Shown here piece by piece: positions 34,932-45,143 of a stretch of 64,000 nucleotides of DNA. The stretch is taken from the NCBI RefSeq assembly GCF_015709525.1, contig NZ_JADNRA010000013.1:1-64000 (forward strand), read 5' to 3'. The stretch's first letter is position 1. Every line of letters starts with the position of its first letter. Position numbers and translations under genes: made by a program. Source of the stretch: Methylocystis sp. L43. GTDB lineage: Bacteria > Pseudomonadota > Alphaproteobacteria > Rhizobiales > Beijerinckiaceae. The notes below the pieces were generated by a model that searched no databases, had not been told where the DNA came from, and worked only from the letters and a program-made list of their open reading frames with translations.

Positions 34932-35255
34932 TTACTGGCCCGACTTGATCTCGGCTTTCGCCTTGGTCAGCATCTCGTCCATGGTGCGGCGGATCTGATG
35001 CTCGGACTGTTCCACGCCCGCCGCTTCAAAATCCTTCTTGACCAAGGCCACGACCCGCTCATCGGCGTCGGCGGCGACTTCCGCCGCGACCAAGGCGTCC
35101 GCGTAGGCCTGCGCCTCGGCGCCCGTCTTCCCGAGCTTTTCGGCCGCCCAGAGGCCAAGCAGCTTGTTGCGGCGCGCTTCGGCGCGAAACTGCAGCTCCT
35201 CTTCGTGGACAAAGCGTTTTTCGAAGGAATCTTCGCGCTGGTCGAAAGTGCTCAT
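34932..35255 (-). CDS. F1Fo-ATP synthase inhibitor zeta subunit (DUF1476)
   Basis: A 107-residue helical protein starting MSTFDQREDSFEKRFVHEEE and continuing FRAEARRNKLLGLWAAEKLG, the hallmark of the alphaproteobacterial zeta subunit. In Paracoccus it blocks the hydrolytic direction of the ATP synthase by inserting its N-terminus into F1. The remaining part AEAQAYADALVAAEV and the final helix are also conserved. The ATG at 35261 (giving MDM...) is an equally possible start. It stands alone downstream of no ATP-synthase gene. Confidence 0.93.
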   Translation of the reverse strand: MSTFDQREDSFEKRFVHEEELQFRAEARRNKLLGLWAAEKLGKTGAEAQAYADALVAAEVAADADERVVALVKKDFEAAGVEQSEHQIRRTMDEMLTKAKAEIKSGQ

Positions 35256-35522
35256 GTCCATCCTCGGCCGGGTTGTTCTTATAATCAGGACTCGGCGATC
35301 ATGCGCCGCATCGGCGTGGGCTCGATATATGCGTATTCGCGCGCAAAGCCAATGCCGGAAAGCGTGGTCCTGGCCGCGACGAAACCGCCCCCTGCCCTGC
35401 CCGCCAAGGTGCGAGCGCGGACAGAGCCTCGCGCCGCGCCAAATTGCAATAAGCGCGCCGGTGCGGCTATTTGTCGAGGCTAATGTTTTCCGTCCGGCCA
35501 TCAGACACAGTAGGGGCGTTTC

Positions 35523-35792
35523 ATGAAGAAATTTGCATGCGTTATTTTGTCCGCCTTGGCGCTTACGAGCCCAGCCTTCGCCCAGAAAATGACGAGCGAC
35601 GACCTCAAATGGATCAATCAATGCATCAGCGATAACAAGGGCGAGGAAGGCGGGACGCCCGCCATTATCCGCGCCTATTGCATATGCATGAACGAGAAGA
35701 TGGACGACAACGAAACCCGGTCCGTCACCCAGTGGGAAAAGGCCAATCCTGAAGCCCGGCAGGACTGCGAGAAACAGGCCGGCTGGAAGTAG
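35523..35792 (+). CDS. Small secreted cysteine-containing protein
   Basis: This 89-residue protein has a signal peptide (MKKFACVILSALALTSPAFAQ). The mature 68 residues contain four cysteines (NQCISDN, AYCICMNEK and DCEKQAGWK) and are highly charged. A similar spacing occurs in small periplasmic proteins of Hyphomicrobiales, but I cannot name the family. There is no recognisable partner nearby. The start has TAGGGGCGTTTC upstream, a moderate ribosome site. Confidence 0.75.
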   Translation: MKKFACVILSALALTSPAFAQKMTSDDLKWINQCISDNKGEEGGTPAIIRAYCICMNEKMDDNETRSVTQWEKANPEARQDCEKQAGWK

Positions 35793-36143
35793 CCAAGGCC
35801 GCTTCCGTTTGCGCCCTGAGCGTCGCAGCAGCGAACCGCCATGTCGGTGAACTCGTCCACCAGATGCTCAAATTAGGGGCGCCCGCGCATCCGAGAGGAA
35901 TCCCCACGGCGACGGCGCCGCTGGGCCGCCGCTCTCTCAGTTTCATTGTATCGTCTTCCCCTTTGCGATAGAGTGACCCGTCGGCTTGTCACTGGCCGCC
36001 AAAGACGCTAGGACCGCCGGTGCTCGCGGCTGGGCGCACGCCCGCCGCCGCTCCCTGAGAGCCGCCCACAAGCCGGCATGCGTTCACACTTCGGAGGAGC
36101 GACGACCCGCCAGATGGACTTCCTCAAGCCCCGGTTGATCCCA
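35793..36143. other. Intergenic region before purC, no recognisable gene
   Basis: About 350 bases without a convincing coding frame. Two overlapping minus-strand frames (35675-35860, 35725-35946) run antisense into the secreted-protein gene and look like shadows. GGAGGAG at about 36093 may be the ribosome site of an upstream purC start (ATG 36114). The region presumably holds the purC promoter; no purine riboswitch is apparent. Confidence 0.5.
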
Positions 36144-36908
36144 ATGAACCGCCGACGCCGCATCTACGAGGGCAAGGCCAAGGTCCTCTATGAGGGCCCT
36201 GAGCCCGGCACTTTGATTCAGCACTTCAAGGACGACGCCACGGCCTTCAACGCGAAGAAACACGAGGTGATCGACGGGAAGGGCGTGCTCAACAACCGGA
36301 TCTCCGAGTATATCTTCCAGCATTTGAACAGCATCGGCGTGCCGACCCACTTCATCCGCCGGCTGAACATGCGCGAGCAGCTCATCCGCGAGGTGGAAAT
36401 CATCCCGCTCGAAGTCGTCGTGCGCAATGTCGCGGCCGGTTCGCTCGCCAAGCGCCTCGGGATGGAAGAGGGCACGCAGCTGCCCCGCTCGATCATCGAA
36501 TTCTACTATAAGAACGACGCGCTCGACGACCCGATGGTGTCCGAGGAGCATATCACCGCCTTCGGCTGGGCGACTCCCCAGGAGATCGACGACGTCATGG
36601 CGCTCGCCATCCGCGTCAATGATTTCCTCTCCGGGCTCTTTCTCGGCGTCGGCATCCGCCTCGTCGACTTCAAGATGGAATGCGGTCGGCTCTGGGAAGG
36701 CGACATGATGCGAATCGTCGTCGCCGACGAGATTTCGCCCGACAGCTGCCGGCTGTGGGATATCAAGTCGAACGACAAGCTCGACAAGGATCGCTTCCGC
36801 CGCGACTTGGGCGGGCTGGTCGAGGCTTATACCGAAGTCGCGCGCCGTCTCGGCATCATGCAGGAAAACGAGACGATCCGCACCGGCGCGCCGAAGCTCG
36901 TTCAGTAG
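36144..36908 (+). CDS. purC: Phosphoribosylaminoimidazole-succinocarboxamide (SAICAR) synthase
   Basis: A 254-residue purine enzyme joining aspartate to CAIR. Motifs are [69 protein letters not shown] and [14 protein letters not shown]. The ATG at 36144 gives the usual Rhizobiales length. ATG 36114 sits behind a better ribosome site (GGAGGAG) and would add ten residues. It leads a purine cluster that continues with purS and purQ, interrupted by a Uma2-family gene. Confidence 0.97.
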   Translation: MNRRRRIYEGKAKVLYEGPEPGTLIQHFKDDATAFNAKKHEVIDGKGVLNNRISEYIFQHLNSIGVPTHFIRRLNMREQLIREVEIIPLEVVVRNVAAGSLAKRLGMEEGTQLPRSIIEFYYKNDALDDPMVSEEHITAFGWATPQEIDDVMALAIRVNDFLSGLFLGVGIRLVDFKMECGRLWEGDMMRIVVADEISPDSCRLWDIKSNDKLDKDRFRRDLGGLVEAYTEVARRLGIMQENETIRTGAPKLVQ

Positions 36909-36927
36909 GAAATCCCAAAGGGCCGCC

Positions 36928-37491
36928 ATGGGCGTTCCTCATCTCGATTCAGGTCCGATGCGCGCGGAGGAATTCTTCGCGTTCACCGCGACGCGTCCCG
37001 ACGACGAAAAATGGGAGCTGATCGAAGGGGAGCCGGTCTTGAACGCTTCCGCCAGCCGTCTGCATCAGACGATCATTCGCAATCTCACCGTACTGCTCGA
37101 TGCGCTGGCGCGCGAGACCAGCGCTCCTTGGGAGGTGCTGCCGGGGCTGGGCGTCCGCATTTCCGACATCAGCGTGCCAGTTCCTGACGTTCTGATTCGA
37201 CCCGCGACGTTCACTGGCGTCGAATGCAATGACATGATCATCGCGTTTGAGGTTCTTTCGCCATCCACAGCGAACAAGGATCTGCGCTGGAAACGGAAGG
37301 CCTATGCGACGCTGCCGTCGCTCCGGCAGTATGTGGTCGTCGCGCAGGATGCGCTTGAAGTCGTCTCCTTCGATCGCGCCACTGATTTCGCCGAGCGCCG
37401 TTTCGAAAGCCCGGTGAGCGTGCTCGACCTGCCCGTCATCGGCGCTCGAATGACCTTGCGCGACATCTACCGCGATACAGGTCTGCTCTAA
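36928..37491 (+). CDS. Uma2-family (DUF820) putative restriction-endonuclease-fold protein
   Basis: This 187-residue protein has the PD-(D/E)xK-like Uma2 domain: [55 protein letters not shown] (Asp), [20 protein letters not shown] (Glu and Lys region) and [17 protein letters not shown]. These proteins are abundant in cyanobacteria and patchy elsewhere, mostly of unknown function. It sits between purC and purS, 19 bases after purC and on the same strand, an unusual place that suggests insertion of an accessory gene into a purine operon. Confidence 0.9.
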   Translation: MGVPHLDSGPMRAEEFFAFTATRPDDEKWELIEGEPVLNASASRLHQTIIRNLTVLLDALARETSAPWEVLPGLGVRISDISVPVPDVLIRPATFTGVECNDMIIAFEVLSPSTANKDLRWKRKAYATLPSLRQYVVVAQDALEVVSFDRATDFAERRFESPVSVLDLPVIGARMTLRDIYRDTGLL

Positions 37492-37559
37492 CGCGCCGGC
37501 TTGCGCTTCGCGCGTCGAGCCAGTAACCGTTCCGCCATCTTCTGAATTTGGAACAGCGC

Positions 37560-37796
37560 ATGAAAGCCCGCGTCGTCGTCACCCTCAAATCCGGCGTCCT
37601 CGATCCGCAAGGCAAGGCGATCGAAGGAGCGCTGAAATCGCTTGGCGTCGAAGGCGTCGCGAGCGTGCGGCAAGGCAAGGTGTTCGACGTGGAGCTCGCC
37701 GGCGCCGACGCCAATGCCGCCAAGGCGCAGTTGCAGGCGGCGTGCGAAAAGCTGCTCGCCAACACCGTGATCGAAAACTATCAGATCGATCTGTGA
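37560..37796 (+). CDS. purS: Phosphoribosylformylglycinamidine synthase subunit PurS
   Basis: A 78-residue small subunit bridging PurQ and PurL in FGAM synthase. It starts [20 protein letters not shown] and has [20 protein letters not shown] and [14 protein letters not shown], all typical. TTGGAA lies about 8 bases before the ATG at 37560. Its stop overlaps the purQ start (TGATG). purL is not in the window. Confidence 0.95.
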   Translation: MKARVVVTLKSGVLDPQGKAIEGALKSLGVEGVASVRQGKVFDVELAGADANAAKAQLQAACEKLLANTVIENYQIDL

Positions 37797-38485
37797 TGAA
37801 AGCCGCCGTCGTCGTTTTTCCCGGCTCCAATCGCGAAAGCGACATGGCCCGCGCGCTGACACAGGCGACCGGGCGACCGCCGGCGATGCTCTGGCACGCC
37901 GACCACGAGCTGCCCGCCGGGACGGACCTTGTCGTATTGCCCGGCGGTTTTTCCTACGGCGATTATCTGCGCTGCGGCGCCATCGCCGGCCGCGCCGCCA
38001 TCATGGACGCGGTGCGCGCGCACGCCGCGCGCGGCGGACTGGTGCTGGGCGTCTGCAACGGCTTCCAGATTCTTTGCGAAAGCGGCCTGCTGCCGGGCGT
38101 GCTGATGCGCAACGCCAATCTGCGCTTCGTCTGTCGGATGCAGCATCTCAAAGTCGAGCGCAACGACACCGCCTTCACGCGGCAATACACAAAAGGTCAG
38201 ACGATCGAAGTCTGCATCGCGCATGGCGAGGGCAATTACGAAGCCGACGACGCCACGATCGAGCGGCTCGAGGGCGAAGGCCTCGTCGCCTTCCGCTATT
38301 GCGACTCCGCCGGCGCTGTCGGCGGCGAGTCCAATCCCAACGGCTCGCGCAACGACATCGCCGGGATCTATTCAGACAAGCGTAATGTCCTCGGCCTGAT
38401 GCCGCATCCCGAAAATCTCATCGACCCGCTCGTCGGCGGAACCGACGGCCGCAGGCTTTTCGAAAGCCTCGCCAGCGCGGCGTGA
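37796..38485 (+). CDS. purQ: Phosphoribosylformylglycinamidine synthase, glutaminase subunit PurQ
   Basis: A 229-residue class I glutamine amidotransferase supplying ammonia to PurL. The oxyanion region [19 protein letters not shown] and nucleophile elbow [13 protein letters not shown] are present, and [11 protein letters not shown] carries the His-Glu pair. HGEGNY and [12 protein letters not shown] match the family. The start is the ATG at 37796, sharing one base with the purS stop; the longer frame upstream is not needed. Four bases separate its stop from the convergent HxlR gene. Confidence 0.97.
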   Translation: MKAAVVVFPGSNRESDMARALTQATGRPPAMLWHADHELPAGTDLVVLPGGFSYGDYLRCGAIAGRAAIMDAVRAHAARGGLVLGVCNGFQILCESGLLPGVLMRNANLRFVCRMQHLKVERNDTAFTRQYTKGQTIEVCIAHGEGNYEADDATIERLEGEGLVAFRYCDSAGAVGGESNPNGSRNDIAGIYSDKRNVLGLMPHPENLIDPLVGGTDGRRLFESLASAA

Positions 38486-38488
38486 CCC

Positions 38489-39190
<702 letters not shown>

Positions 39191-39249
39191 TGTTGTATTT
39201 TATAACTTGTGCGGTAGGTTCGGCAACGTTCGGTTTGAGAGGAGCGTCC

Positions 39250-39684
39250 ATGTCGAAGCTTATTTTCGTCAATCTTCCGGTCGCCGATCTGCCCAGAGCG
39301 ACCGCTTTTTATGAGTCGATCGGAGCCAGGAAGAACCCGCAGTTCTCCGACCATACCGGGTCCTGCCTGGTTTTCTCCGACACGATTCACGCGATGCTTC
39401 TGACGCATGAAAAATTTAGGCAGTTCACGACGAAGCAGATCGCCGATGCGCATATGAGCGCCGAAGTTCTGATCTGCATTTCGGCCGACAGCCGCGCCGA
39501 CGTCGACGCCATGATTGAGAAGGCGACGCGCGCCGGCGGCGCCCCGGATCCGACCCCGACGCAGGATTTCGGCTTCATGTATGGCCGCAGCTTCGAAGAT
39601 CCCGACGGTCATATCTGGGAGATTATGTGGATGGACGCCGAGGCGGCGTCAAAGGCGTGCCAGAAAGAAGGAGCGGCGCAATGA
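39250..39684 (+). CDS. VOC-superfamily (glyoxalase/bleomycin-resistance) protein
   Basis: A 144-residue VOC protein starting MSKLIFVNLPVADLPRATAF with FYESIGARKNP and ending RSFEDPDGHIWEIMWMD, the C-terminal metal-ligand strand (Glu in HIWEI). QFSDHTGSCLVFSDTIHAML matches the YaeR/PhnB-like subgroup of 'lactoylglutathione lyase-like' proteins. GAGAGGAG lies 6 bases before the ATG. First of three genes joined by ATGA overlaps, so probably translated as a coupled operon. Confidence 0.9.
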   Translation: MSKLIFVNLPVADLPRATAFYESIGARKNPQFSDHTGSCLVFSDTIHAMLLTHEKFRQFTTKQIADAHMSAEVLICISADSRADVDAMIEKATRAGGAPDPTPTQDFGFMYGRSFEDPDGHIWEIMWMDAEAASKACQKEGAAQ

Positions 39685-40037
39685 GCTATGTCGACGGTTT
39701 CGTGATTCCCGTGCCCATGGGCAAGAAGGAAGATTACCATAAGGCCGCCGCGCAAATGTGGCCCATCATGAAGGAGTGGGGCGCGCTACACGTCGTCGAA
39801 TGTTGGGGCGACGACGTGCCCGACGGCAAAGTCACCGACTTCAAACGCGCCGTCGCCGCCGAGAGCGGCGAAAACGTCGTCTTCTCATGGGTTCTGTGGC
39901 CGTCGAAAGAGGTGCGCGACGCCGCTCACAAGAAAATGCATGAAGACCCGCGCATGAAGGACATGCCGATGCCATTCGACGGCAAACGCATGATCTTCGG
40001 CGGATTCAGCGTCATGCTCGACGAAAGCGCATCATGA
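39681..40037 (+). CDS. DUF1428-family protein
   Basis: A 118-residue protein matching DUF1428 throughout: MSYVDGFVIPVPMGKKEDYH, WGALHVVECWGDDVPDGKVT, DFKRAV and the ferredoxin-like ending MPMPFDGKRMIFGGFSVMLD. Structures of relatives show a dimeric alpha-beta barrel like that of monooxygenases of the ABM type. Function unknown. The start overlaps the preceding stop, and its own stop overlaps the GST start. Confidence 0.93.
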   Translation: MSYVDGFVIPVPMGKKEDYHKAAAQMWPIMKEWGALHVVECWGDDVPDGKVTDFKRAVAAESGENVVFSWVLWPSKEVRDAAHKKMHEDPRMKDMPMPFDGKRMIFGGFSVMLDESAS

Positions 40038-40687
40038 CGCTCGCGCTCTATGGCCATCCGTTTTCGTCCTACACGCAAAAGGCGCTCATTGCGCTTTACG
40101 AGAACGACACGGCTTTCCAGTTTCGCTCGCTCGAGGACAAGCAGGCGGAAGCGGAGTGGGCCGCGCTTTGGCCGATGAGACGCTTTCCGCTTCTGCTCGA
40201 CGATGATCGCAGGATCATGGAGGCCAGCGTCATCGTCGAATATCTGGACCTACGTCACCCTGGCCGAAGCCCTCTCCTGCCGACGGACCGGCATGCGGCG
40301 ATCGAGGTCCGCTTCATGGATCGGTTCTTCGACAATTACGTCATGACGCCGATGCAAAGAATCGTATTCGACCATCTGCGCTCAGAAGAGAATCGCGATT
40401 CATTTGGCGTCGCTGAAGCGCGTCGGGCGCTGGAGACGGCATATGGCTGGCTCAACGAAAAGATGGAAGGTCGGGAATGGGCGGCGGGAGAGGATTTCTC
40501 GCTCGCGGATTGCGCGGCGGCGCCAGCGCTTTTCTACGCCGACTGGACGCACCCCATCGACAACGCGCTGGTCAATGTAAAGGCCTATCGGCAGCGGCTG
40601 CTCGCGCGTCCCTCCTTCGCGAGAGCCGTGGACGAAGCAAGACCTTATCGCGCTTATTTTCCACTCGGCGCGCCGGATCGGGACTGA
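40034..40687 (+). CDS. Glutathione S-transferase
   Basis: A 217-residue GST with thioredoxin-like domain (ALYGHPFSSYTQKALIALYE, RFPLLLDDDRRIMEASVIVE, where the ES equivalent is EAS) and an alpha-helical domain ending EDFSLADCAAAPALFYADWT. It closes the operon after the VOC and DUF1428 genes. A GST with a VOC protein under an HxlR regulator suggests conjugation and clearance of an electrophile. Confidence 0.92.
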   Translation: MTLALYGHPFSSYTQKALIALYENDTAFQFRSLEDKQAEAEWAALWPMRRFPLLLDDDRRIMEASVIVEYLDLRHPGRSPLLPTDRHAAIEVRFMDRFFDNYVMTPMQRIVFDHLRSEENRDSFGVAEARRALETAYGWLNEKMEGREWAAGEDFSLADCAAAPALFYADWTHPIDNALVNVKAYRQRLLARPSFARAVDEARPYRAYFPLGAPDRD

Positions 40688-40697
40688 CGCCGCGCCC

Positions 40698-41723
40698 TTA
40701 CCGCCGCGCCGCGCGCGCGACGTTCCACAGCGCGCGTTCGGCCTCCATCTGCGCCACGCCGGCGTTGGCGCGCGCCCGCATCTGCGCGGCGCGCAGCGGC
40801 TCGATCAGCGCGCCAAGACGCGCGGATGACCAGCTCTTGAGCTGCTCCTCCATCAGCGCGCGGTGCATGAAGCCGAATCCGGCGCGCATCAGCGCCGAAA
40901 CGCCGACATCGGGTCGCCCGCCCTCGCGCTCCATGGCGAGACGGGCGCGGTGCAGCGCCACGGCGTAGCGCAGCGCCCCGATGACGAGCTGCTGCGCATC
41001 CCCGTCCTGCGCGAAATAAGCGTCGAGCGCCGCGCCGATATCGGCGGCGCCCGCGAAAGCCGCCGTCACCATGCGATCCGACGCGATGTTCGAGGCATGC
41101 GCGACAATCGCTTCGACGTCCTTGGCTTCGACATGCTCGCGGCCATGCATATAGAGCGCGAGCTTTTCAAGCTCGGCGCGACTCATCAGCCGGTCTTCCC
41201 CAAGCGCGCCGAGCAGTAGGCCGCGGGCTTCCGGACTCGCGACAAGGCCGGCGTCGCGCAGGCTACGATCGATCAGCGCCTGCAAATCCGCTTCCGCGTC
41301 GGGCTGGCACTCGATCGCCGCGCCCTGCTTGGCGCCCTCGACCAGCTTGCGCAGCGGCGAGTCGCGCCTCAGCGCGCCAGCGGTCAGCACGACCGTGCAA
41401 TGCGCCGGCGGCGCGCCGATAAGCGACGTCAGCGCCGGAATGACGGATTTGGCGCCGGTCTCAACGAGGATGGCGCGCCGTCCGCCAAAGAGCGGCGTGG
41501 TGTTGGCCTCGTCGAGCAGCGCAAGCGGGTCGGAGGCCACGCCATCGCCGCTCATCTCGACGAATTGGAAAGGATCGCGGCGTTCGTCGACGCGCTTTTC
41601 GACGAGCGCGAGCGCGCGCTCGCGCACCATGCCCGCGTCGGAGCCGAAGACCAGGAAAAGAAAAACGCCCTCGGGCGGCGCGGCGATGAAGCGTTCGGCG
41701 TCGCGACTCTTGACCGCCGTCAT
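40698..41723 (-). CDS. holA: DNA polymerase III delta subunit
   Basis: This 341-residue clamp-loader subunit opens the beta clamp. Features are FLVFGSDAGMVRERALALVE near the N-terminus, FGGRRAILVETGAKSVIPAL, CTVVLTAGALRRDSPLRKLVEGA split over residues 100-125, EDRLMSRAELEKLALYM and RMVTAAFAGAADIGAALDAY. The lptE and leuS genes lie upstream on the same strand (leuS-lptE-holA), an order conserved in many alphaproteobacteria. Confidence 0.93.
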   Translation of the reverse strand: MTAVKSRDAERFIAAPPEGVFLFLVFGSDAGMVRERALALVEKRVDERRDPFQFVEMSGDGVASDPLALLDEANTTPLFGGRRAILVETGAKSVIPALTSLIGAPPAHCTVVLTAGALRRDSPLRKLVEGAKQGAAIECQPDAEADLQALIDRSLRDAGLVASPEARGLLLGALGEDRLMSRAELEKLALYMHGREHVEAKDVEAIVAHASNIASDRMVTAAFAGAADIGAALDAYFAQDGDAQQLVIGALRYAVALHRARLAMEREGGRPDVGVSALMRAGFGFMHRALMEEQLKSWSSARLGALIEPLRAAQMRARANAGVAQMEAERALWNVARAARR

Positions 41724-41748
41724 GAGGCGCTATCGTCCGCCTCCGCCG

Positions 41749-42282
41749 TCAATAGCGAACGACGGCGGGAGCCGGGACAGAAGACAGGCGCGTGGCGAGC
41801 ACGGTGGCGATTCGGGTGCGGATCGAATCCGCGATCACCCGCGCGTTGCGGATCTCTGCGTCGCGTGCGGCGCGCACATTGGAGAAACGGTTCGAGAAAC
41901 GATCGTAGCTCGCGATGTTGAAAGCGATGCCTTTCGTGACCTCCACCTCATCAGGGATGGTGACGAGCCGATATTCGGCGTCGACGATCACCGTCGCCGA
42001 TGTGGCGCGGCCGGTCACGGTGTCGAGAATCGGCGTTTGCACGCGCTCGCGGAGCACGACCATCAGACGGTAGCGCGGCGGCGGCTGCGAACCGGTGCCG
42101 TTCAGGCCGAAGATCAACTCATTTCGGACATAGTGGCCGAGCCGCTGCGGAATTTCATCAACCGCGATCGACTGCAGTTCGGCCGCGAGCGGCGCGGAGT
42201 CGAGCCCAAATCCTGCCGGCGCATAAAGCGGCTGGATGCAGCCGGCGAGCGGCAGGACAAGCAGCGCCGCCAAAACGACCAT
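41749..42282 (-). CDS. lptE: LPS-assembly lipoprotein LptE
   Basis: A lipoprotein of about 177 residues that plugs LptD in the outer membrane. The signal and lipobox read MVVLAALLVLPLAGCIQPLY, so Cys near residue 15 would be acylated. ELQSIAVDEIPQRLGHYVRN and LVTIPDEVEVTKGIAFNIAS are typical. The frame extends back to an ATG at 42378 inside leuS, but that stretch is translated palindromic repeat and would place 32 charged residues before the signal. I therefore prefer the ATG at 42282. The order leuS-lptE-holA supports the call. Confidence 0.88.
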   Translation of the reverse strand: MVVLAALLVLPLAGCIQPLYAPAGFGLDSAPLAAELQSIAVDEIPQRLGHYVRNELIFGLNGTGSQPPPRYRLMVVLRERVQTPILDTVTGRATSATVIVDAEYRLVTIPDEVEVTKGIAFNIASYDRFSNRFSNVRAARDAEIRNARVIADSIRTRIATVLATRLSSVPAPAVVRY

Positions 42283-42289
42283 CGCTTGC

Positions 42290-42364
42290 CGGAACAGGGC
42301 AGTCGGCAGTCGGCCTTCGGCAGTAGGACGCGCGCCAACTGCCGACTTGCCGACTGGCGATTTG
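42290..42364. repeat. GTCGGCA-type palindromic repeat between leuS and lptE
   Basis: CAGTCGGCAGTCGGCCTTCGG and, after 20 bases, CAACTGCCGACTTGCCGACTGG form overlapping inverted repeats (AGTCGGCAGT versus ACTGCCGACT). It is open in the lptE frame and would be read as extra N-terminal residues. Confidence 0.7.
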
Positions 42365-45001
42365 CTAGACGACCACATTGACGATCCTTTTCGGAACGAG
42401 AATGAACTTCCTCAGCGGCTTGCCTTCCATGGCGCGCTGAACGCCATCTTGCGCCAAAGCCTCTTTGCGAATCGTTTCTTCGTCCGCGTCATGGGCGACA
42501 AGAATTTCGGCGCGCTTTTTGCCGTTGACCTGCACCGGCAGGCTTATCATCTCCTGGGCCAACAGGGTAGGATCGGCCGCCGGCCAAGGCGCTTCAGCAA
42601 CCAGACCTTTGTGGCCCAAATCGGCCCAGCACTCCTCGGCGACATGCGGCGTCATCGGCGCGACAAGCCGAACGAGCGCGTCCGCCGCCTCGCGGAAGGC
42701 GAAGGCGAGATCGTCCGGAACGGGCGTTTCGGTCACGGCGTCGAGCGCGCTCGTCAGCTCATTGGCGAATTCGCGGATGCGGGCGATGGCGCTGTTGAAG
42801 CGCAGCCGCTCGATATTTTCGCTCGCCTGGGCGATCGAACGATGCGTCGCCTTGCGCACGGCGAGCGCGAGATCGTGAAACGCCGCCGGCGGCTCAGCCC
42901 CGACGGGCGCAGCCACCCGTCCCAATTCTCCGGTTAGCCTCCACAGGCGCTGAACGAAGCGCCATGCGCCCTGCGCGCCCTCGTCCGACCAGATGACGTC
43001 GCGATCGGGCGGGCTGTCGGACAGGACGAAGAGGCGCGCCGTATCGGCGCCATAGCTTGCGACGATATCGTCAGGGTCGACCGTGTTCTTTTTCGACTTC
43101 GACATTTTTTCGATTGGGCCGATGCCGATCTCCACATCGCCGTCGACGAGAAAGGCGCGGCGACCGCCGTCCTTGGCTTCGATCCGGACATCATACGGCG
43201 CGACCCACTGGCCGTCCGGCGCGCGATAGGTCTCATGCACGACCATGCCCTGGGTGAAGAGTCCGGCGAAGGGCTCGGCCACCGCGGCATGGCCGCTGTC
43301 GCGCATGGCGCGGGCGAAGAACCGCGAATAGAGCAGATGCAAAATCGCATGCTCGATGCCGCCGATATATTGATCGACCGGCAGCCAGCGCGCGAGCGCC
43401 TCGGCGCTTGCCGGCGCCGTCTCATTATGCGGGTCGGCAAAGCGCGCGTAATACCAGGACGAGTCGACGAACGTGTCCATCGTGTCGGTCTCGCGCCGCG
43501 CCGGCGCGCCGCAGGAAGGACAGGGGACATTCTTCCAGTTCGCGTGGCGATCGAGCGGATTGCCGGGCTGATCGAAGGAGACGTCTTCGGGCAGCCGCAC
43601 CGGCAGATCGGCCTCGGGAACCGGGACCGGGCCGCAAGTCTCGCAATGGATGATGGGGATCGGGCAGCCCCAATAGCGCTGGCGCGAAATCCCCCAGTCG
43701 CGCAGCTTGTAATTCACCTTCCGCTCGCCCTGGGGATGGCCGAACAGCGCCGTCGTCGTCAGACGGTTGGCGACATCGTCCTTCGCCTCCGACACAGTAA
43801 GCCCGTCGAGAAAGCCGGAATTGACCAGCCTGCCCTCAGCCTCGAAGGCTTCGCCGCTTGTCGCGATCTGCTTTTCGAGCTCTTGAGGAACGAGGTCTTC
43901 CGGGCAGACGACGACCTTGAAGCCGAGTTCATATTTCGTCGCGAAATCGAGGTCGCGCTGGTCATGCGCCGGGCAGCCGAAGATCGCGCCCGTCCCATAG
44001 TCCATCAGGATGAAATTCGCGACATAGACCGGCAGCGTCCAGTTCGGATCGAAGGGATGAACGACGCGCAGCCCCGTGTCGTAGCCCATCTTTTCCGCGG
44101 TCTCGATCGCTTCCGCGGACGTCGCGCCGCGCCGACACTCCTCGGCGAAGGCGGCGAGCGCCGGGTCCTTCTGCGCGGCGGCTTTCGCCAGCGGATGATC
44201 GGCGGCGAGCGCGACGAATTTCGCGCCAAACAGCGTGTCGGCGCGGGTGGTGAACACCTCGATCTCGCGCGCTTCGCCAATCGGCTGGGCGAGCGCGAAG
44301 CGCACGAGCATGCCTTCCGAACGCCCGATCCAGTTGCGCTGCATGAGCCGCACCTTGTCGGGCCAGCGCTCGAGATCGTCGAGCGCGGCGAGCAGCTCTT
44401 CGGAATAGTCGGTGATCTTGAAGAACCACTGCGTCAGCTCGCGCTGCTCGACGAGCGCGCCCGATCGCCAGCCGCGGCCGTCGATGACCTGCTCATTGGC
44501 GAGCACCGTCATGTCGACGGGGTCCCAATTCACTTTCGACTTCTTGCGGTCGACGATGCCGGCTTTCAGGAAATCGAGGAAAAGCTTCTGCTGGCGCCCG
44601 TAATATTCGGGATCGCAGGTCGCGATCTCGCGCGACCAGTCGAGCGACAGCCCCAGCGTTTTGAGCTGCGCCCGCATCGCCGCGATATTGGCGTAGGTCC
44701 ATTGCGCGGGATGCGCGCCGGTCTGCGCCGCGGCGTTTTCGGCGGGAAGGCCGAAGGCGTCCCACCCCATCGGATGCAGGACGTCGAAACCCCTGGCGCG
44801 CATGAAGCGCGCGATGACGTCCCCCATCGAGTAATTGCGCACATGGCCCATGTGCAGCCGACCCGAGGGATAGGGAAACATCTCGAGCACGTAATATTTG
44901 GCCGCGGCTGGGCTGCTACCCGCCTTAAAAGACTGTTTTTCTTCCCAAATCTTTTGCCAGCGCGACTCCGCCTCGGCGAAATTATAGCGTTCGGGTCTCA
45001 T
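42365..45001 (-). CDS. leuS: Leucyl-tRNA synthetase
   Basis: An 878-residue class I synthetase. HIGH appears in [19 protein letters not shown] near residue 50 and KMSKS in [16 protein letters not shown] near residue 630. The editing domain has [15 protein letters not shown], and the zinc-like segment [20 protein letters not shown] is present. ATG 45001 ([12 protein letters not shown]) fits other members; TTG 45022 is an in-frame alternative. It heads the leuS-lptE-holA group. Confidence 0.98.
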   Translation of the reverse strand: MRPERYNFAEAESRWQKIWEEKQSFKAGSSPAAAKYYVLEMFPYPSGRLHMGHVRNYSMGDVIARFMRARGFDVLHPMGWDAFGLPAENAAAQTGAHPAQWTYANIAAMRAQLKTLGLSLDWSREIATCDPEYYGRQQKLFLDFLKAGIVDRKKSKVNWDPVDMTVLANEQVIDGRGWRSGALVEQRELTQWFFKITDYSEELLAALDDLERWPDKVRLMQRNWIGRSEGMLVRFALAQPIGEAREIEVFTTRADTLFGAKFVALAADHPLAKAAAQKDPALAAFAEECRRGATSAEAIETAEKMGYDTGLRVVHPFDPNWTLPVYVANFILMDYGTGAIFGCPAHDQRDLDFATKYELGFKVVVCPEDLVPQELEKQIATSGEAFEAEGRLVNSGFLDGLTVSEAKDDVANRLTTTALFGHPQGERKVNYKLRDWGISRQRYWGCPIPIIHCETCGPVPVPEADLPVRLPEDVSFDQPGNPLDRHANWKNVPCPSCGAPARRETDTMDTFVDSSWYYARFADPHNETAPASAEALARWLPVDQYIGGIEHAILHLLYSRFFARAMRDSGHAAVAEPFAGLFTQGMVVHETYRAPDGQWVAPYDVRIEAKDGGRRAFLVDGDVEIGIGPIEKMSKSKKNTVDPDDIVASYGADTARLFVLSDSPPDRDVIWSDEGAQGAWRFVQRLWRLTGELGRVAAPVGAEPPAAFHDLALAVRKATHRSIAQASENIERLRFNSAIARIREFANELTSALDAVTETPVPDDLAFAFREAADALVRLVAPMTPHVAEECWADLGHKGLVAEAPWPAADPTLLAQEMISLPVQVNGKKRAEILVAHDADEETIRKEALAQDGVQRAMEGKPLRKFILVPKRIVNVVV

Positions 45002-45097
45002 TTTGCTGGCGAGTCCGGTCAAAGGCTTGCGGGATTGCGCCTCTAATGCCGGGCGGTCGGGGGGATGTCAAAGGGCGGAATTCATCAATCCAGTCGC

Positions 45098-45130
45098 GAA
45101 AACAAAAGGGGCCGCTTGGCGGCCCCTGCC
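45098..45130 (-). terminator. Rho-independent terminator of the HdeD-type gene
   Basis: A perfect 9-base stem AGGGGCCGC / GCGGCCCCT (45107-45115 and 45119-45127), followed on the minus strand by TTTGTTTT. It ends the gene at 45144-45707. Confidence 0.88.
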
Positions 45131-45143
45131 TTTTGTCAAACGC

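Noticed and set aside
43235-45046. 603-codon frame antisense to leuS
   Set aside because: It has no recognisable domain, and leuS has all class I synthetase motifs and its standard length.
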